In this document: piece by piece, positions 17,000-24,338 of the stretch
Position numbering within the stretch: the stretch's first letter is position 1
Layout: every line of letters begins with the position of its first letter
Origin: Gottschalkiaceae bacterium SANA
GTDB lineage: Bacteria > Bacillota > Clostridia > Tissierellales > GPF-1
Assembly: GCA_036323355.1 (NCBI GenBank)
Contig: AP028876.1
Span: 2,852,001-2,916,000, forward strand
Length of the DNA stretch: 64,000 nucleotides
Reading direction: 5' to 3'
Notes under the pieces: generated by a model
Database searches by the model: none
What the model saw: the letters and a program-made list of their open reading frames with translations, nothing else
What the model was told of the DNA's origin: nothing
Program-made: the position numbers and the translations under genes

Positions 17000-18230
17000 C
17001 ACCTGGCTCCTTATTTTTTGGTATTTTCATGACTATGGTTGTACCCTTGTTCTCTGTGCTTTTAATCATCAAATCCGCTCCTGATCCAAATAAATGCTGC
17101 AAACGCTTATAGGTATTCCATATGCCAATTGAGTCTGTAGTCTGCCCTTTTTTCTTTTTCATCTGCTGAATTTCTTTCAATCGAGATTTCGTCATCCCAA
17201 TTCCGTCGTCTGTAACTGAGATCTCCACTCGATTTGCAAAATCGAGGGCACGAATTCGAATCACACCACCGTCTTCCTTTGGAAAGATCCCATGATTAAC
17301 CGCATTCCCTACCAGGGGCTGAACACTCATAAAAGGTACGTGCGTAGTCATCAAAGCATCGTCCACTTCCCACTTCACTTTAATTCCATCACTGAGGCGT
17401 ATATTTTGAATTTTTAAATACTTCTCTGTATAATCCAATTCATCCTTAAGCAGCACAGTCTGATCCATACTTCGTTTCAAAGTATAACGAAGCATCTCTG
17501 AAAGGGCGTAAACCATTTCTGAGGTTTTCGGTGCATCCTCAATTAAAGCAAGCGAGTTAATCGAACTTAATACATTAAAAAGAAAATGAGGATTAACCTG
17601 GTTTTCCAAGGCCTTTAGTTCAGCGTCCTGTAAGGCTTTTTCCAATTCCATTCGCGCTTCCATTTCCTCTATCAACTTTGTATTTTTTTCATTGAGTTTT
17701 TCCTGGCTCAAACTCAACACACTTTGCTCGACAATATAATTGGTAATGACAAACATCAATTCCGCCGCCGCTTTGATTTTGCGAACCGAAATTAACTTGC
17801 ACGCCGTTTGTAACTCAACCATTTCAGGATCAGATTTCCATTCTTCTGAACGCACACCCTGATTTTTTAACCAGGCCGGCGGATCTCCCTTGACCCGTAC
17901 CTGACCTGCCAATAAGGCACCCATAAACTGACCTTCAAACATAATGGGAGCCGCAAAATCGACCAAACCCGTATGGCAATAATAGATATAGGGTTTACCC
18001 GTCCGCGCTGCTTCCAATCCCCCGTGGGCATCGGAATGAAAACATCGAAAGCACTCTTCTCGCTCCCGCATGGCCTGGCAAAACGGAGAAAAATTGCTAT
18101 AAGTCGTGATCGGTGCACCTGTATAATCCACCGTCACAGCACCCAATCCTGTCACCTCAGTGAAACGATCTTGAATCTCTTGTAGTTTTAGTATATCGAC
18201 TATATCTTCAAGACGAAATCCCTTGTTCAT
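16977..18230 (-). CDS. PocR-domain sensor histidine kinase (LytS/YesM type)
   Basis: 417 residues. The N-terminal PocR sensory domain (about 5-165) has the conserved cysteine pattern FCQAMREREECFRCFHSD and YCHTGLVDFAAPI. PocR of Salmonella senses 1,2-propanediol through this domain. A coiled-coil linker follows, then a His_kinase domain (ALENQVNPHFLFNVLSSIN with the phospho-accepting His) and a HATPase (VGNAVNHG, DDGIGM). No membrane segment, so it is a cytoplasmic sensor. ATG 18230 has AAGGGAGA upstream. Together with the response regulator it replaces the one-component PocR activator. Confidence 0.9.
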   Translation of the reverse strand: MNKGFRLEDIVDILKLQEIQDRFTEVTGLGAVTVDYTGAPITTYSNFSPFCQAMREREECFRCFHSDAHGGLEAARTGKPYIYYCHTGLVDFAAPIMFEGQFMGALLAGQVRVKGDPPAWLKNQGVRSEEWKSDPEMVELQTACKLISVRKIKAAAELMFVITNYIVEQSVLSLSQEKLNEKNTKLIEEMEARMELEKALQDAELKALENQVNPHFLFNVLSSINSLALIEDAPKTSEMVYALSEMLRYTLKRSMDQTVLLKDELDYTEKYLKIQNIRLSDGIKVKWEVDDALMTTHVPFMSVQPLVGNAVNHGIFPKEDGGVIRIRALDFANRVEISVTDDGIGMTKSRLKEIQQMKKKKGQTTDSIGIWNTYKRLQHLFGSGADLMIKSTENKGTTIVMKIPKNKEPGDVEDFDR

Positions 18231-18313
18231 GGTTTCTCCCTTCAATTCTACTGATTCCCATATTGTTTTGGTCTGTAATGAAATTTTATCAGATTTATTT
18301 GTTAAATCATACT

Positions 18314-18327
18314 GGAAAGCGCTCCCA
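18314..18327 (+). promoter_or_regulatory. cre-like box upstream of the PocR kinase
   Basis: GGAAAGCGCTCCCA matches the CcpA consensus TGWAANCGNTNWCA at 12 of 14 positions. Its left part ACTGGAAAGCG is repeated exactly upstream of pduA on the other strand. It is a candidate catabolite-repression site for the regulator operon; not proven. Confidence 0.4.
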
Positions 18328-18422
18328 ATTTGACCAAATGACAAAATCTTGCTCGTTTCCAACAAGAACCTTTCCTTTTATTTTCCATTAATTTGCTATC
18401 ATTAAAAGCAGGAGGAACGATT

Positions 18423-19181
18423 ATGACCATCATTGCGATCTACAATCGAAAAGGAGGTGTCGCCAAAACCACAACAGCTATCAACTTAGCTGCAGCATTG
18501 GCGAACAATCAAAAACGTGTGCTCTTAATCGACAACGCACCCCAAGCAAATGCAACTGCCGGGGTCGGTGTAAATCCATCTGCGCAACCGGGTATCGCCG
18601 CTTGGTTGACAGACAGCATATCGGCAGAGAAGGTACTGATCCATGAAGTCTACCCAAATATGGATCTTATTCCAAGTGACTATTCCATTGATCGTCACTC
18701 ACCAATTATAGATCGCTTCAGTTTGTCAAAGCATTTATCGCCCCTTGCTACTCGCTATGATTTCATTATTATTGATAATGATCCCACTCTCAACCTTCTC
18801 ACCGAGAATGCGCTATATGCGGCAGACACCGTCTTGATCCCTTTGCGGATCGACAAGTTTGCCCTTGATGGCTATCGAGAACTTCGACGCCACTTAAAAG
18901 ACTTTGAAAAAGAAACTCATTCAAAACTTAAAATTCTTGGCATTCTTTTGACACAATACGAATCTCGAACCCGAGTCATGAAGGGGATGCGCAAAGAATT
19001 ACAAAGCTCTCTTGGTGACTTGGTCTTCCAAACTACCATCCGGAAAAATATTCAATTGGTTGAAGCGCCTTTCCTAGGCAGGCCAATTTTCGATTACGCT
19101 CCCCGGGCAAATGGAGCCATTGATTATGAATCCCTTGCCCAAGAAGTTCTTCATCGCACGAAAAAGCAGGCTGTTTCATAA
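18423..19181 (+). CDS. Orphan ParA/Soj-family ATPase
   Basis: 252 residues. Deviant Walker A RKGGVAKTTTAINLAAAL with the signature lysine. The A-prime region reads LLIDNAPQANATAGVG, with Ala where ParA proteins usually have Asp. Walker B is IIIDNDPTLNLL. C-terminal lysine/arginine residues may bind DNA. No ParB-like gene or parS-like repeats are seen. Start from AGGAGGAACGATT-ATG. It is transcribed divergently from the PocR kinase and convergent with pduUV, so it is physically embedded in the BMC regulon. A role in positioning microcompartments, like McdA for carboxysomes, is an inference from this context. Confidence 0.88.
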   Translation: MTIIAIYNRKGGVAKTTTAINLAAALANNQKRVLLIDNAPQANATAGVGVNPSAQPGIAAWLTDSISAEKVLIHEVYPNMDLIPSDYSIDRHSPIIDRFSLSKHLSPLATRYDFIIIDNDPTLNLLTENALYAADTVLIPLRIDKFALDGYRELRRHLKDFEKETHSKLKILGILLTQYESRTRVMKGMRKELQSSLGDLVFQTTIRKNIQLVEAPFLGRPIFDYAPRANGAIDYESLAQEVLHRTKKQAVS

Positions 19182-19199
19182 AGAAACGCCTGCTTTGCT
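19164..19199. terminator. Hairpin between parA and pduV
   Basis: Long stem (19164-19177 with 19183-19195, one bulge) and a 5-nt loop holding the parA stop codon. On the minus strand it is followed by TTTTT and should terminate pduUV. The plus-strand T-tract is weak. Confidence 0.8.
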
Positions 19200-19200
19200 G

Positions 19201-19650
19201 TTACCCTCTTTCCAAATGAATCATCTCTTCTAGCTCCACCAGCTCCTCTTGCAAAGCCGCTATGCCTTCACCTGTGATATTGCTGATGGGAAACCATCTC
19301 CAGATCCCCAATTCCTGCATTCGATTAGAAACCTTCAACAGATCTGCCTCTTCCGAATCAATCTTAGTTGCAATTCCAATAATTGTCGTTTCAATCAATC
19401 GTCTATACTCCAAGTGATTACCCAACATGGGCTTGGTTGCATCCACAACCCAAAGAACCAGATCAGCTTGGTTTGCCAATTGAAGCAACCGTCGAAAAAA
19501 ACCTTGGTTTTCAAACAGCTCTCCTGGCGTATCAATCCATTCACCATAAATGATACAACCCGTTTTGTCTTCCCAAATCCGATCCTCAGTTAACCGTTGT
19601 TTCAAGCTTGTTTTCCCTGCGTCTATAGGACCTATAAAGAGCGCCTTCAT
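19201..19650 (-). CDS. pduV: EutP/PduV-family small GTPase-like protein
   Basis: 149 residues. P-loop GPIDAGKTSL at the N-terminus, a switch-2-like WIDTPGEL, and ATKIDSEEAD in place of the guanine-specificity NKxD. PduV associates with the outside of Pdu compartments in Salmonella and has been linked to their movement; EutP is the ethanolamine homologue. ATG 19650 follows AGGTGAG and overlaps the pduU stop by 4 bp. It lies directly beside the orphan parA gene. Confidence 0.9.
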   Translation of the reverse strand: MKALFIGPIDAGKTSLKQRLTEDRIWEDKTGCIIYGEWIDTPGELFENQGFFRRLLQLANQADLVLWVVDATKPMLGNHLEYRRLIETTIIGIATKIDSEEADLLKVSNRMQELGIWRWFPISNITGEGIAALQEELVELEEMIHLERG

Positions 19651-19988
19651 GTGCGGCTCACCTGACATCCAGTAAACCCCAAACGATCAGACAAAACCGA
19701 AACCACCGCTTTCAAGGAAGATTCTACGGCTGCTACCTCTCCACGAATGACAACGGAACCACTAAATCGATCCACATAACATAAGGAAATTTTTCCAGCC
19801 TTGGTAGCCAAATCCCCAGCGAGAATCGCCCCCTCACCCGGGGTAATGGTTAATATTCCCAAAGATTCTCCATGGGCCTCAGGAAACCCCAGCTTATCGC
19901 ATAATTCTTTTTGTGGTTTTGAAATGACATGAGCCAGGGTAATCTGTTTCCCCGGTACATACTCTTGAATCACTCGTTGTTTTTCCAT
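19647..19988 (-). CDS. pduU: Circularly permuted BMC shell protein PduU/EutS
   Basis: 113 residues. BMC-H permuted type with the N-terminal beta-barrel segment RVIQEYVPGKQITLAHVI typical of PduU/EutS, then LGILTITPGEGAILAGDLAT and SVVIRGEVAAVESSL. ATG 19988 follows AAGGGGG; the 22-residue extension from 20054 is unsupported. It forms a two-gene operon with pduV, separate from the main pdu operon but probably co-regulated through the repeats at 20051-20106. Confidence 0.93.
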   Translation of the reverse strand: MEKQRVIQEYVPGKQITLAHVISKPQKELCDKLGFPEAHGESLGILTITPGEGAILAGDLATKAGKISLCYVDRFSGSVVIRGEVAAVESSLKAVVSVLSDRLGFTGCQVSRT

Positions 19989-20050
19989 GAGTTTCCCCCT
20001 TTTTTCTAAGTGTAGCAATAGCAAAGCAGAAAGAGAAGAAAGGTTTTCGC

Positions 20051-20106
20051 CCACTTCCTATACTTTTCGATCTTAAATTGGCTTATTTTTCCACTTCAGA
20101 CTTTTC
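20051..20106 (-). promoter_or_regulatory. pduU upstream repeats, candidate response-regulator sites
   Basis: On the minus strand, GAAAAGTCTGAAGTGG (20106-20091) and GAAAAGTATAGGAAGTGG (20068-20051) form a near-direct repeat. The core AAAAGTATAGGAAG differs by one base from AAAAGTGTAGGAAG upstream of pduA. This supports one shared activator. Confidence 0.5.
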
Positions 20107-20279
20107 TGACGGCTTCCAATTTGATACAATAAAGAAAAAGCTTATAATCTCTTATAAAGACTAACTATATGAAGTCAAGTAGAATTCGAGTAATTTATCA
20201 TAAGAATTGAAACAAGAAAATTTGCACACCAAATTAGAAGTAGCAAACTACTCCTGGATGAGATTGACGATGGGTATAA

Positions 20280-21446
20280 CTAAATTTGAGGTTGAAAAGT
20301 TAGATTATTGACTAAAATGTGGTAAAGAACACGGACAAGTTTTTTTGCGACATGAGACAGAGCAACATAATGATGCTTACCTTCAGCTTTCTTTTTCTGA
20401 TAATAGTCTTTAAAAGTTTGGTCTCTCATAGCAACGAGTCTAGCAGCTTCAAGAAGTGCCCATCGCAAATATGGTGACCCGCGTTTTACCATTCTCATGT
20501 TCGATCCCACAAATTTTCCTGATTCATGAGTGGAGGGCTCCAGACCAGCAAAGGCTAGCAGCTTAGCTGGAGAAGAGAATCTTCGAATATCGCCAACCTC
20601 AGCTAGGATGACAGATCCCAATCCATAAGAGATACCTGGGAAGCTCAGGATCGGGCTTTCCAATTCATCCATGATAGATTTGATCTCTTTATCAATCTGA
20701 GCAATTTCTTGCTTGTAGTATTCGATAAAGTGCACGATCTGGATGAGTTCAAAGCTGAGTGCACGGCTCTCAGAGCCAATGGATATTCTCGCAGCTTGTC
20801 GGATTTCAAGTGCCTTAATTTTGCCATATTTGCCATGAGACGCATGATGCAGTAGGGTTGTGAGTTTGGTAAGGTGAGCAGAAGCAATCGCTTGTGTAGA
20901 CGGGAAAGCTCTTAGAATCGCATAGGTCGACGTTTGATTGATCGAATAAACAACCGAAGCAAGTTCTGGAAACATAATATCTGTCATTCGTACCAGTGAA
21001 ATTTTATACTTGGAGAGATTTTCTTTAATTCTAGATTTATGTCGAGTGAGTGACTTTAATTCTGCCAGATGGTATGATAAATTTGTGTGGGATTCGAAGT
21101 TACCCGTTTGCAACATTAAAGCGATAAGTTTAGCATCGATCTTGTCCGTTTTGCTTTTTCTAAGCGTTTGAGCTTTTCTGAAAAGGTTGGTTTGAAGCGG
21201 ATTGAGAATTACTAGTGGTAGGTGATGATTGCTAATGAAATTCGTGAGATTAATGCTGTAATGACCAGTAGCTTCTAGTCCCACCTTTATTTTGTCCAAA
21301 GGAACATCGGGGATCGCAGAGAAAAACTGCGTGAAACCTTCCAAATTGTTCTTGAAAGTAAAAACATCTTTGATAACTTCACCATCCGAGTTTACGATAA
21401 AGCAATCGTGCTTGTCTTTGGCAACATCGATGCCAACATAAATCAT
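20280..21446 (-). CDS. IS110-family transposase (DEDD/Tnp20)
   Basis: 388 residues. The N-terminal RuvC-like DEDD domain shows Asp in YVGIDVAKDKHD, Glu in VGLEATGHY and Asp residues in KTDKIDAKLIA. The C-terminal Transposase_20 domain has SFPGISYGLGSVILAEVGDI and RGSPYLRWALLEAARLV, with the Ser used by this family. The gene looks intact and full length. ATG 21446 (MIYVGIDVAKD) is preferred over 21464. Confidence 0.93.
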   Translation of the reverse strand: MIYVGIDVAKDKHDCFIVNSDGEVIKDVFTFKNNLEGFTQFFSAIPDVPLDKIKVGLEATGHYSINLTNFISNHHLPLVILNPLQTNLFRKAQTLRKSKTDKIDAKLIALMLQTGNFESHTNLSYHLAELKSLTRHKSRIKENLSKYKISLVRMTDIMFPELASVVYSINQTSTYAILRAFPSTQAIASAHLTKLTTLLHHASHGKYGKIKALEIRQAARISIGSESRALSFELIQIVHFIEYYKQEIAQIDKEIKSIMDELESPILSFPGISYGLGSVILAEVGDIRRFSSPAKLLAFAGLEPSTHESGKFVGSNMRMVKRGSPYLRWALLEAARLVAMRDQTFKDYYQKKKAEGKHHYVALSHVAKKLVRVLYHILVNNLTFQPQI

Positions 21447-21480
21447 AAAAACACATCCTTTCATTATTTGAGTTGTGGTT

Positions 21481-21566
21481 CCACATGATTCTATGTTATG
21501 TATCCTTGCCCGAGATAAAACGTCTAGCGTTATCTAACTCATAAACAAAAGAACATAGATATGTGG
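21481..21566 (-). ncRNA. Candidate IS110 bridge-RNA structured region
   Basis: Upstream of the transposase, CCACATGATTCTATGTT (21481-21497) pairs with AACATAGATATGTGG (21552-21566), enclosing a smaller internal stem-loop (about 21511-21540). IS110 group elements encode a guide-like bridge RNA in the non-coding end on the transposase 5-prime side, the position seen here. The structure is from hand pairing only; guide loops could not be matched to flanks. Confidence 0.4.
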
Positions 21567-21647
21567 TTGGAGCCTTAAAAAAATAGTCAAAGCTATAGGA
21601 GAACACACCAATCCACAACACTATATTCAGTATATAAGAAAAAATCT

Positions 21648-21674
21648 TGAACTCGTAGTTTGACTACAAGTTCA
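21648..21674. promoter_or_regulatory. 27-bp palindrome before the AraC-type gene
   Basis: TGAACTCGTAGT and ACTACAAGTTCA form arms matching at 11 of 12 positions around a TTG centre, ending 6 bp before AAGGAG. There is no T-tract, so a regulator-binding site is likelier than a terminator. It could be autoregulatory, or it could be IS-derived. Confidence 0.45.
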
Positions 21675-21691
21675 CTATACAAGGAGAACTT

Positions 21692-22879
21692 ATGGAAACC
21701 CTAGAATCTTTGATTCGTTTATTCCGTTGCGCCACAAGAATACCAGTTCATTGGATTTACAAGAACAAAATCCTGTTAGCTGAAGAGCCCAATCAACACG
21801 ATCCCATGAAAGAAATTCATAGAAAAATCATTTTAAGCTTCCCTCAAAATTCGTCGGAATACGATAAGCCCATCCATCGTACAAGCGAATTAAATGAAGC
21901 GTATTTTTCCTTGCCTGCCAATGGGGGCTTGCTCGTTTTTGGTCCTATGCTTCTGCATCGACCAACCGAGGAAAAAATACGGCTCCGACTAAAGGGAAGT
22001 AATCTTCCATACGGGCAATTACCGACCCTCCGTCAATACGACTATGAACTAGCCGTAACAGGAGATATGCAGCGATATTATTACGGTTTTCTCGCCTGGA
22101 ACATTTTCAGAAAGGAATTGCTTTCTTTCCAAACCACCATTGAAACAAGACCACAGGATTTTCCACAACCCGTTCTTTCAGAATATCCCGCAAGTGATCA
22201 TGTGGAGCAGTATGTCCTAGAAGAAAAACTAATGAAAGCCATTCGTCACGGCCAGCCCGAAGTAGTGAAACAAGCCTTGTTTCACTACCAGCAACCCAAT
22301 TTTGACGGTGCTCACCCAACGATGAAGCTCTTGCGCGCTGAAAAAAACAGATTGATCGCAACGGCAACCCTAGCGGCTCGATCAGCTATCCAGGGTGGAC
22401 TCACCGAAGAGAAAGCTTTACATTTGAAAGACGTTTATATCCAGCAGTCAGAAAAAGAGCAATCTTTTGATCAAGTTCGAACCCTTCATCTTACTCTGGT
22501 GATCGACTTTGCCAATCAAGTCAATCAAAAACAAACCGGTACCTACTCATCCTTGATCCTTAGAGCAACCCACTTGATCGAAGAAAATAAAACCAGAAAC
22601 TACTTGCTGAGCGAACTAGCTTCTGAGCTGAATCTTCATCCCAGCTATCTGTCTCGCCTCCTAAAAGAAGAAACCGGCATGTCCTTCAAGCGATATCTCA
22701 CTCATGTTCGCATGGAAACAGCCAAGCAGATGCTTCAAAATCCGATTAACAGCATTTTGGAAATCTCTCTGTTCTTAGGCTACGGCGGTCAAAGTCACTT
22801 CACACAAGTCTTTCGAACCGAAACAGGACTGACTCCCCTGCAGTTTAGAAAACAATTGTTGCTTCATAGAAAAAAATGA
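21692..22879 (+). CDS. AraC-family transcriptional regulator
   Basis: 395 residues. The C-terminal 100 residues are a complete AraC double helix-turn-helix (LLSELASELNLHPSYLSRLL, then ILEISLFLGYGGQSHFTQVF and GLTPLQFRKQ). The N-terminal 280 residues are a soluble domain with no recognised effector fold; no receiver motif and no membrane segment. It resembles YesN-like regulators lacking the receiver domain. The target is unknown. ATG follows AAGGAG. It shares a hairpin terminator with the convergent glycosyltransferase gene. Confidence 0.85.
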   Translation: METLESLIRLFRCATRIPVHWIYKNKILLAEEPNQHDPMKEIHRKIILSFPQNSSEYDKPIHRTSELNEAYFSLPANGGLLVFGPMLLHRPTEEKIRLRLKGSNLPYGQLPTLRQYDYELAVTGDMQRYYYGFLAWNIFRKELLSFQTTIETRPQDFPQPVLSEYPASDHVEQYVLEEKLMKAIRHGQPEVVKQALFHYQQPNFDGAHPTMKLLRAEKNRLIATATLAARSAIQGGLTEEKALHLKDVYIQQSEKEQSFDQVRTLHLTLVIDFANQVNQKQTGTYSSLILRATHLIEENKTRNYLLSELASELNLHPSYLSRLLKEETGMSFKRYLTHVRMETAKQMLQNPINSILEISLFLGYGGQSHFTQVFRTETGLTPLQFRKQLLLHRKK

Positions 22880-22880
22880 A

Positions 22881-22926
22881 AAAGAGAAGCCGGGGATATT
22901 CATTTACGATTCCCTCGCTTCTCTTT
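22881..22926. terminator. Shared hairpin between AraC-type gene and GT51 gene
   Basis: Outer 10-bp stem (22881-22890 with 22917-22926) plus an inner GGGA/TCCC helix. A-rich and T-rich flanks allow both directions. Confidence 0.7.
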
Positions 22927-23569
22927 ACTTTCCCATTTTCAATAAGATTATTTGCTGTCGTTTCATAATCCCTTCCTGATCCGCAATCGGATTGCAAAGG
23001 CTCGGCGCTCTAGGAATTCCTGCCAGAAGTGCGCATTCTTCTCTCGTCAACTCGGAAACTGATTTTTGAAAATAAACCTCCGCCGCTTCTCCGATCCCAT
23101 ATGCACCCTCTCCAAAATAAACGAGATTCAAATACATGGCCAATATTTCTCGCTTGGAATACAGTGCTTCCAACTCGACAGCCAATACCATGTCCTTGAT
23201 TTTTCGTTTCATGGTACGCTCAGAAGATAAAAATAAATTTTTTGCCAATTGTTGTGTCAACGTGCTGCCACCTTCTACAATACTCTTCGCTCGAATATCT
23301 ACAATTGCTGCACGTGTCATCCCGATTGGGTCTATGCCAAAATGATAGTAGTATCGATGATCTTCCGCTTTTACAATCGCCTCAAATAAATCTTCAGGAA
23401 TCTCTTCGGTCTTCACATATTCACTTCTCTTCTGTTGAATCTGTTCTGGAATTTGACTATTCATCTGAAATTCCGCTTCCTTGATGCTGTTATTGACCCA
23501 CCCCACCAAAACGATCAACAATAAAAAAAAGGCTACCATAAGCTTTTGCATTTTATATCGTTTCTTCAT
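22925..23569 (-). CDS. Monofunctional GT51 peptidoglycan glycosyltransferase
   Basis: 214 residues. One N-terminal membrane anchor (MVAFFLLLIVLVGWV) then a GT51 transglycosylase domain: catalytic Glu region VKAEDHRYYYHFGID near 65-79, SIVEGGSTLTQQLAKNLFL near 96-114 and NLVYFGEGAYGIGEAA near 148. No penicillin-binding transpeptidase domain follows, so it is MtgA/SgtB-like. It polymerises glycan strands from lipid II. It is transcribed alone, with GAGGAGG before ATG. Confidence 0.9.
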   Translation of the reverse strand: MKKRYKMQKLMVAFFLLLIVLVGWVNNSIKEAEFQMNSQIPEQIQQKRSEYVKTEEIPEDLFEAIVKAEDHRYYYHFGIDPIGMTRAAIVDIRAKSIVEGGSTLTQQLAKNLFLSSERTMKRKIKDMVLAVELEALYSKREILAMYLNLVYFGEGAYGIGEAAEVYFQKSVSELTREECALLAGIPRAPSLCNPIADQEGIMKRQQIILLKMGK

Positions 23570-23646
23570 CGGAATTCCTCCTCAAAACAACCATATAAAA
23601 GAAAGCTTACCATAAAGCCTTTTCTTTCTTACGAGTTTCTTAATTG

Positions 23647-24189
23647 TTACATAAGTCGTTTAACACGCGGATATACCCGTACCGCCGTCCATGCAACAAT
23701 AACGAGAACAAGTAAATCCTTCAAAACAAATGGAAGTAGACCAGCCTTCAATGCGGCTGTCATGGTCATCACTTGTCCAAAATATATGTTTACAATGCCG
23801 TAGAGATATAGGACACCAATCACATACACCAATGCTAATCCCAAAACACTCCAAGCAAGTAACCCTGAAAAGGTTACTTGCTCCATGCGATCAACCCCAA
23901 AACCAATCACCGTTGCGCACAACATGAACCCAATCAAATAACCAAAGGTCGGTTGAAAAATATAGGTGATCCCACCGCCATGGGCAAAAATAGGAATTCC
24001 AATCAGTCCAATCATCAAATACAGCAATTGAGACATCATTGCCTTTCTTGCCCCCAAAAATATACCGGCATAAACGACAAATACCAGTTGCAGGGTAATG
24101 GGCACCGGCGGTATAGGAATCTTAATAAAAGCCCCGATGGCAGTCAAGGCCGTAAACATCGCGATTAAAATCATATCTTTGGTCTTCAT
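23647..24189 (-). CDS. bioY: Biotin ECF transporter substrate-binding subunit BioY
   Basis: 180 residues and six predicted membrane segments. The N-terminal MILIAMFTALTAIGAFIKIP and VPITLQLVFVVYAGIFLGAR are BioY signatures. It captures biotin; the EcfA/EcfT energising subunits are not in the window. It stands alone under a promoter overlapped by a BirA-like operator, so it is probably repressed when biotin is plentiful. Confidence 0.95.
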   Translation of the reverse strand: MKTKDMILIAMFTALTAIGAFIKIPIPPVPITLQLVFVVYAGIFLGARKAMMSQLLYLMIGLIGIPIFAHGGGITYIFQPTFGYLIGFMLCATVIGFGVDRMEQVTFSGLLAWSVLGLALVYVIGVLYLYGIVNIYFGQVMTMTAALKAGLLPFVLKDLLVLVIVAWTAVRVYPRVKRLM

Positions 24190-24219
24190 TGTAAACCTCC
24201 ATAATTCAGATTGTTTACA
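24190..24219 (-). promoter_or_regulatory. BirA-type biotin operator
   Basis: Inverted repeat TGTAAAC-N16-GTTTACA (24190-24196 and 24213-24219) matching the known BirA pattern TTGTWAACC-N14/15-GGTTWACAA. It covers the bioY ribosome site and abuts the -10 box. Confidence 0.8.
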
Positions 24220-24247
24220 TTAAATCAAATCCTTCCTCTTTTGTCAA
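24219..24247 (-). promoter_or_regulatory. bioY promoter
   Basis: Minus-strand TTGACA (24247-24242), 17-bp spacer, TTTAAT (24224-24219). The -10 box touches the BirA-like operator, giving a simple repression layout. Confidence 0.75.
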
Positions 24248-24338
24248 CTAATTATATTTTTCAGTTTACGTTCAACACCTTTTCCCTGCCTCTTCCTTTT
24301 GATATGATAGAAGAAAGAGTAAAAAGGAGGGAAACGCA

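Larger units (their letters stand above)
20200..21600 (-). mobile_element. IS110-family insertion sequence (ends not resolved)
   Basis: One transposase gene with about 150-200 bp of non-coding sequence upstream of it and a shorter stretch downstream. No terminal inverted repeats are visible, as expected for IS110-group elements, so the limits are approximate. The insertion lies between the pduU promoter region and the araC-type gene and interrupts no recognisable gene. Confidence 0.75.

Noticed and set aside
23590-23640. Possible bioY terminator (AAAG...GCTT/AAGC...CTTT)
   Set aside because: Stem is short and interrupted; not strong enough to list.
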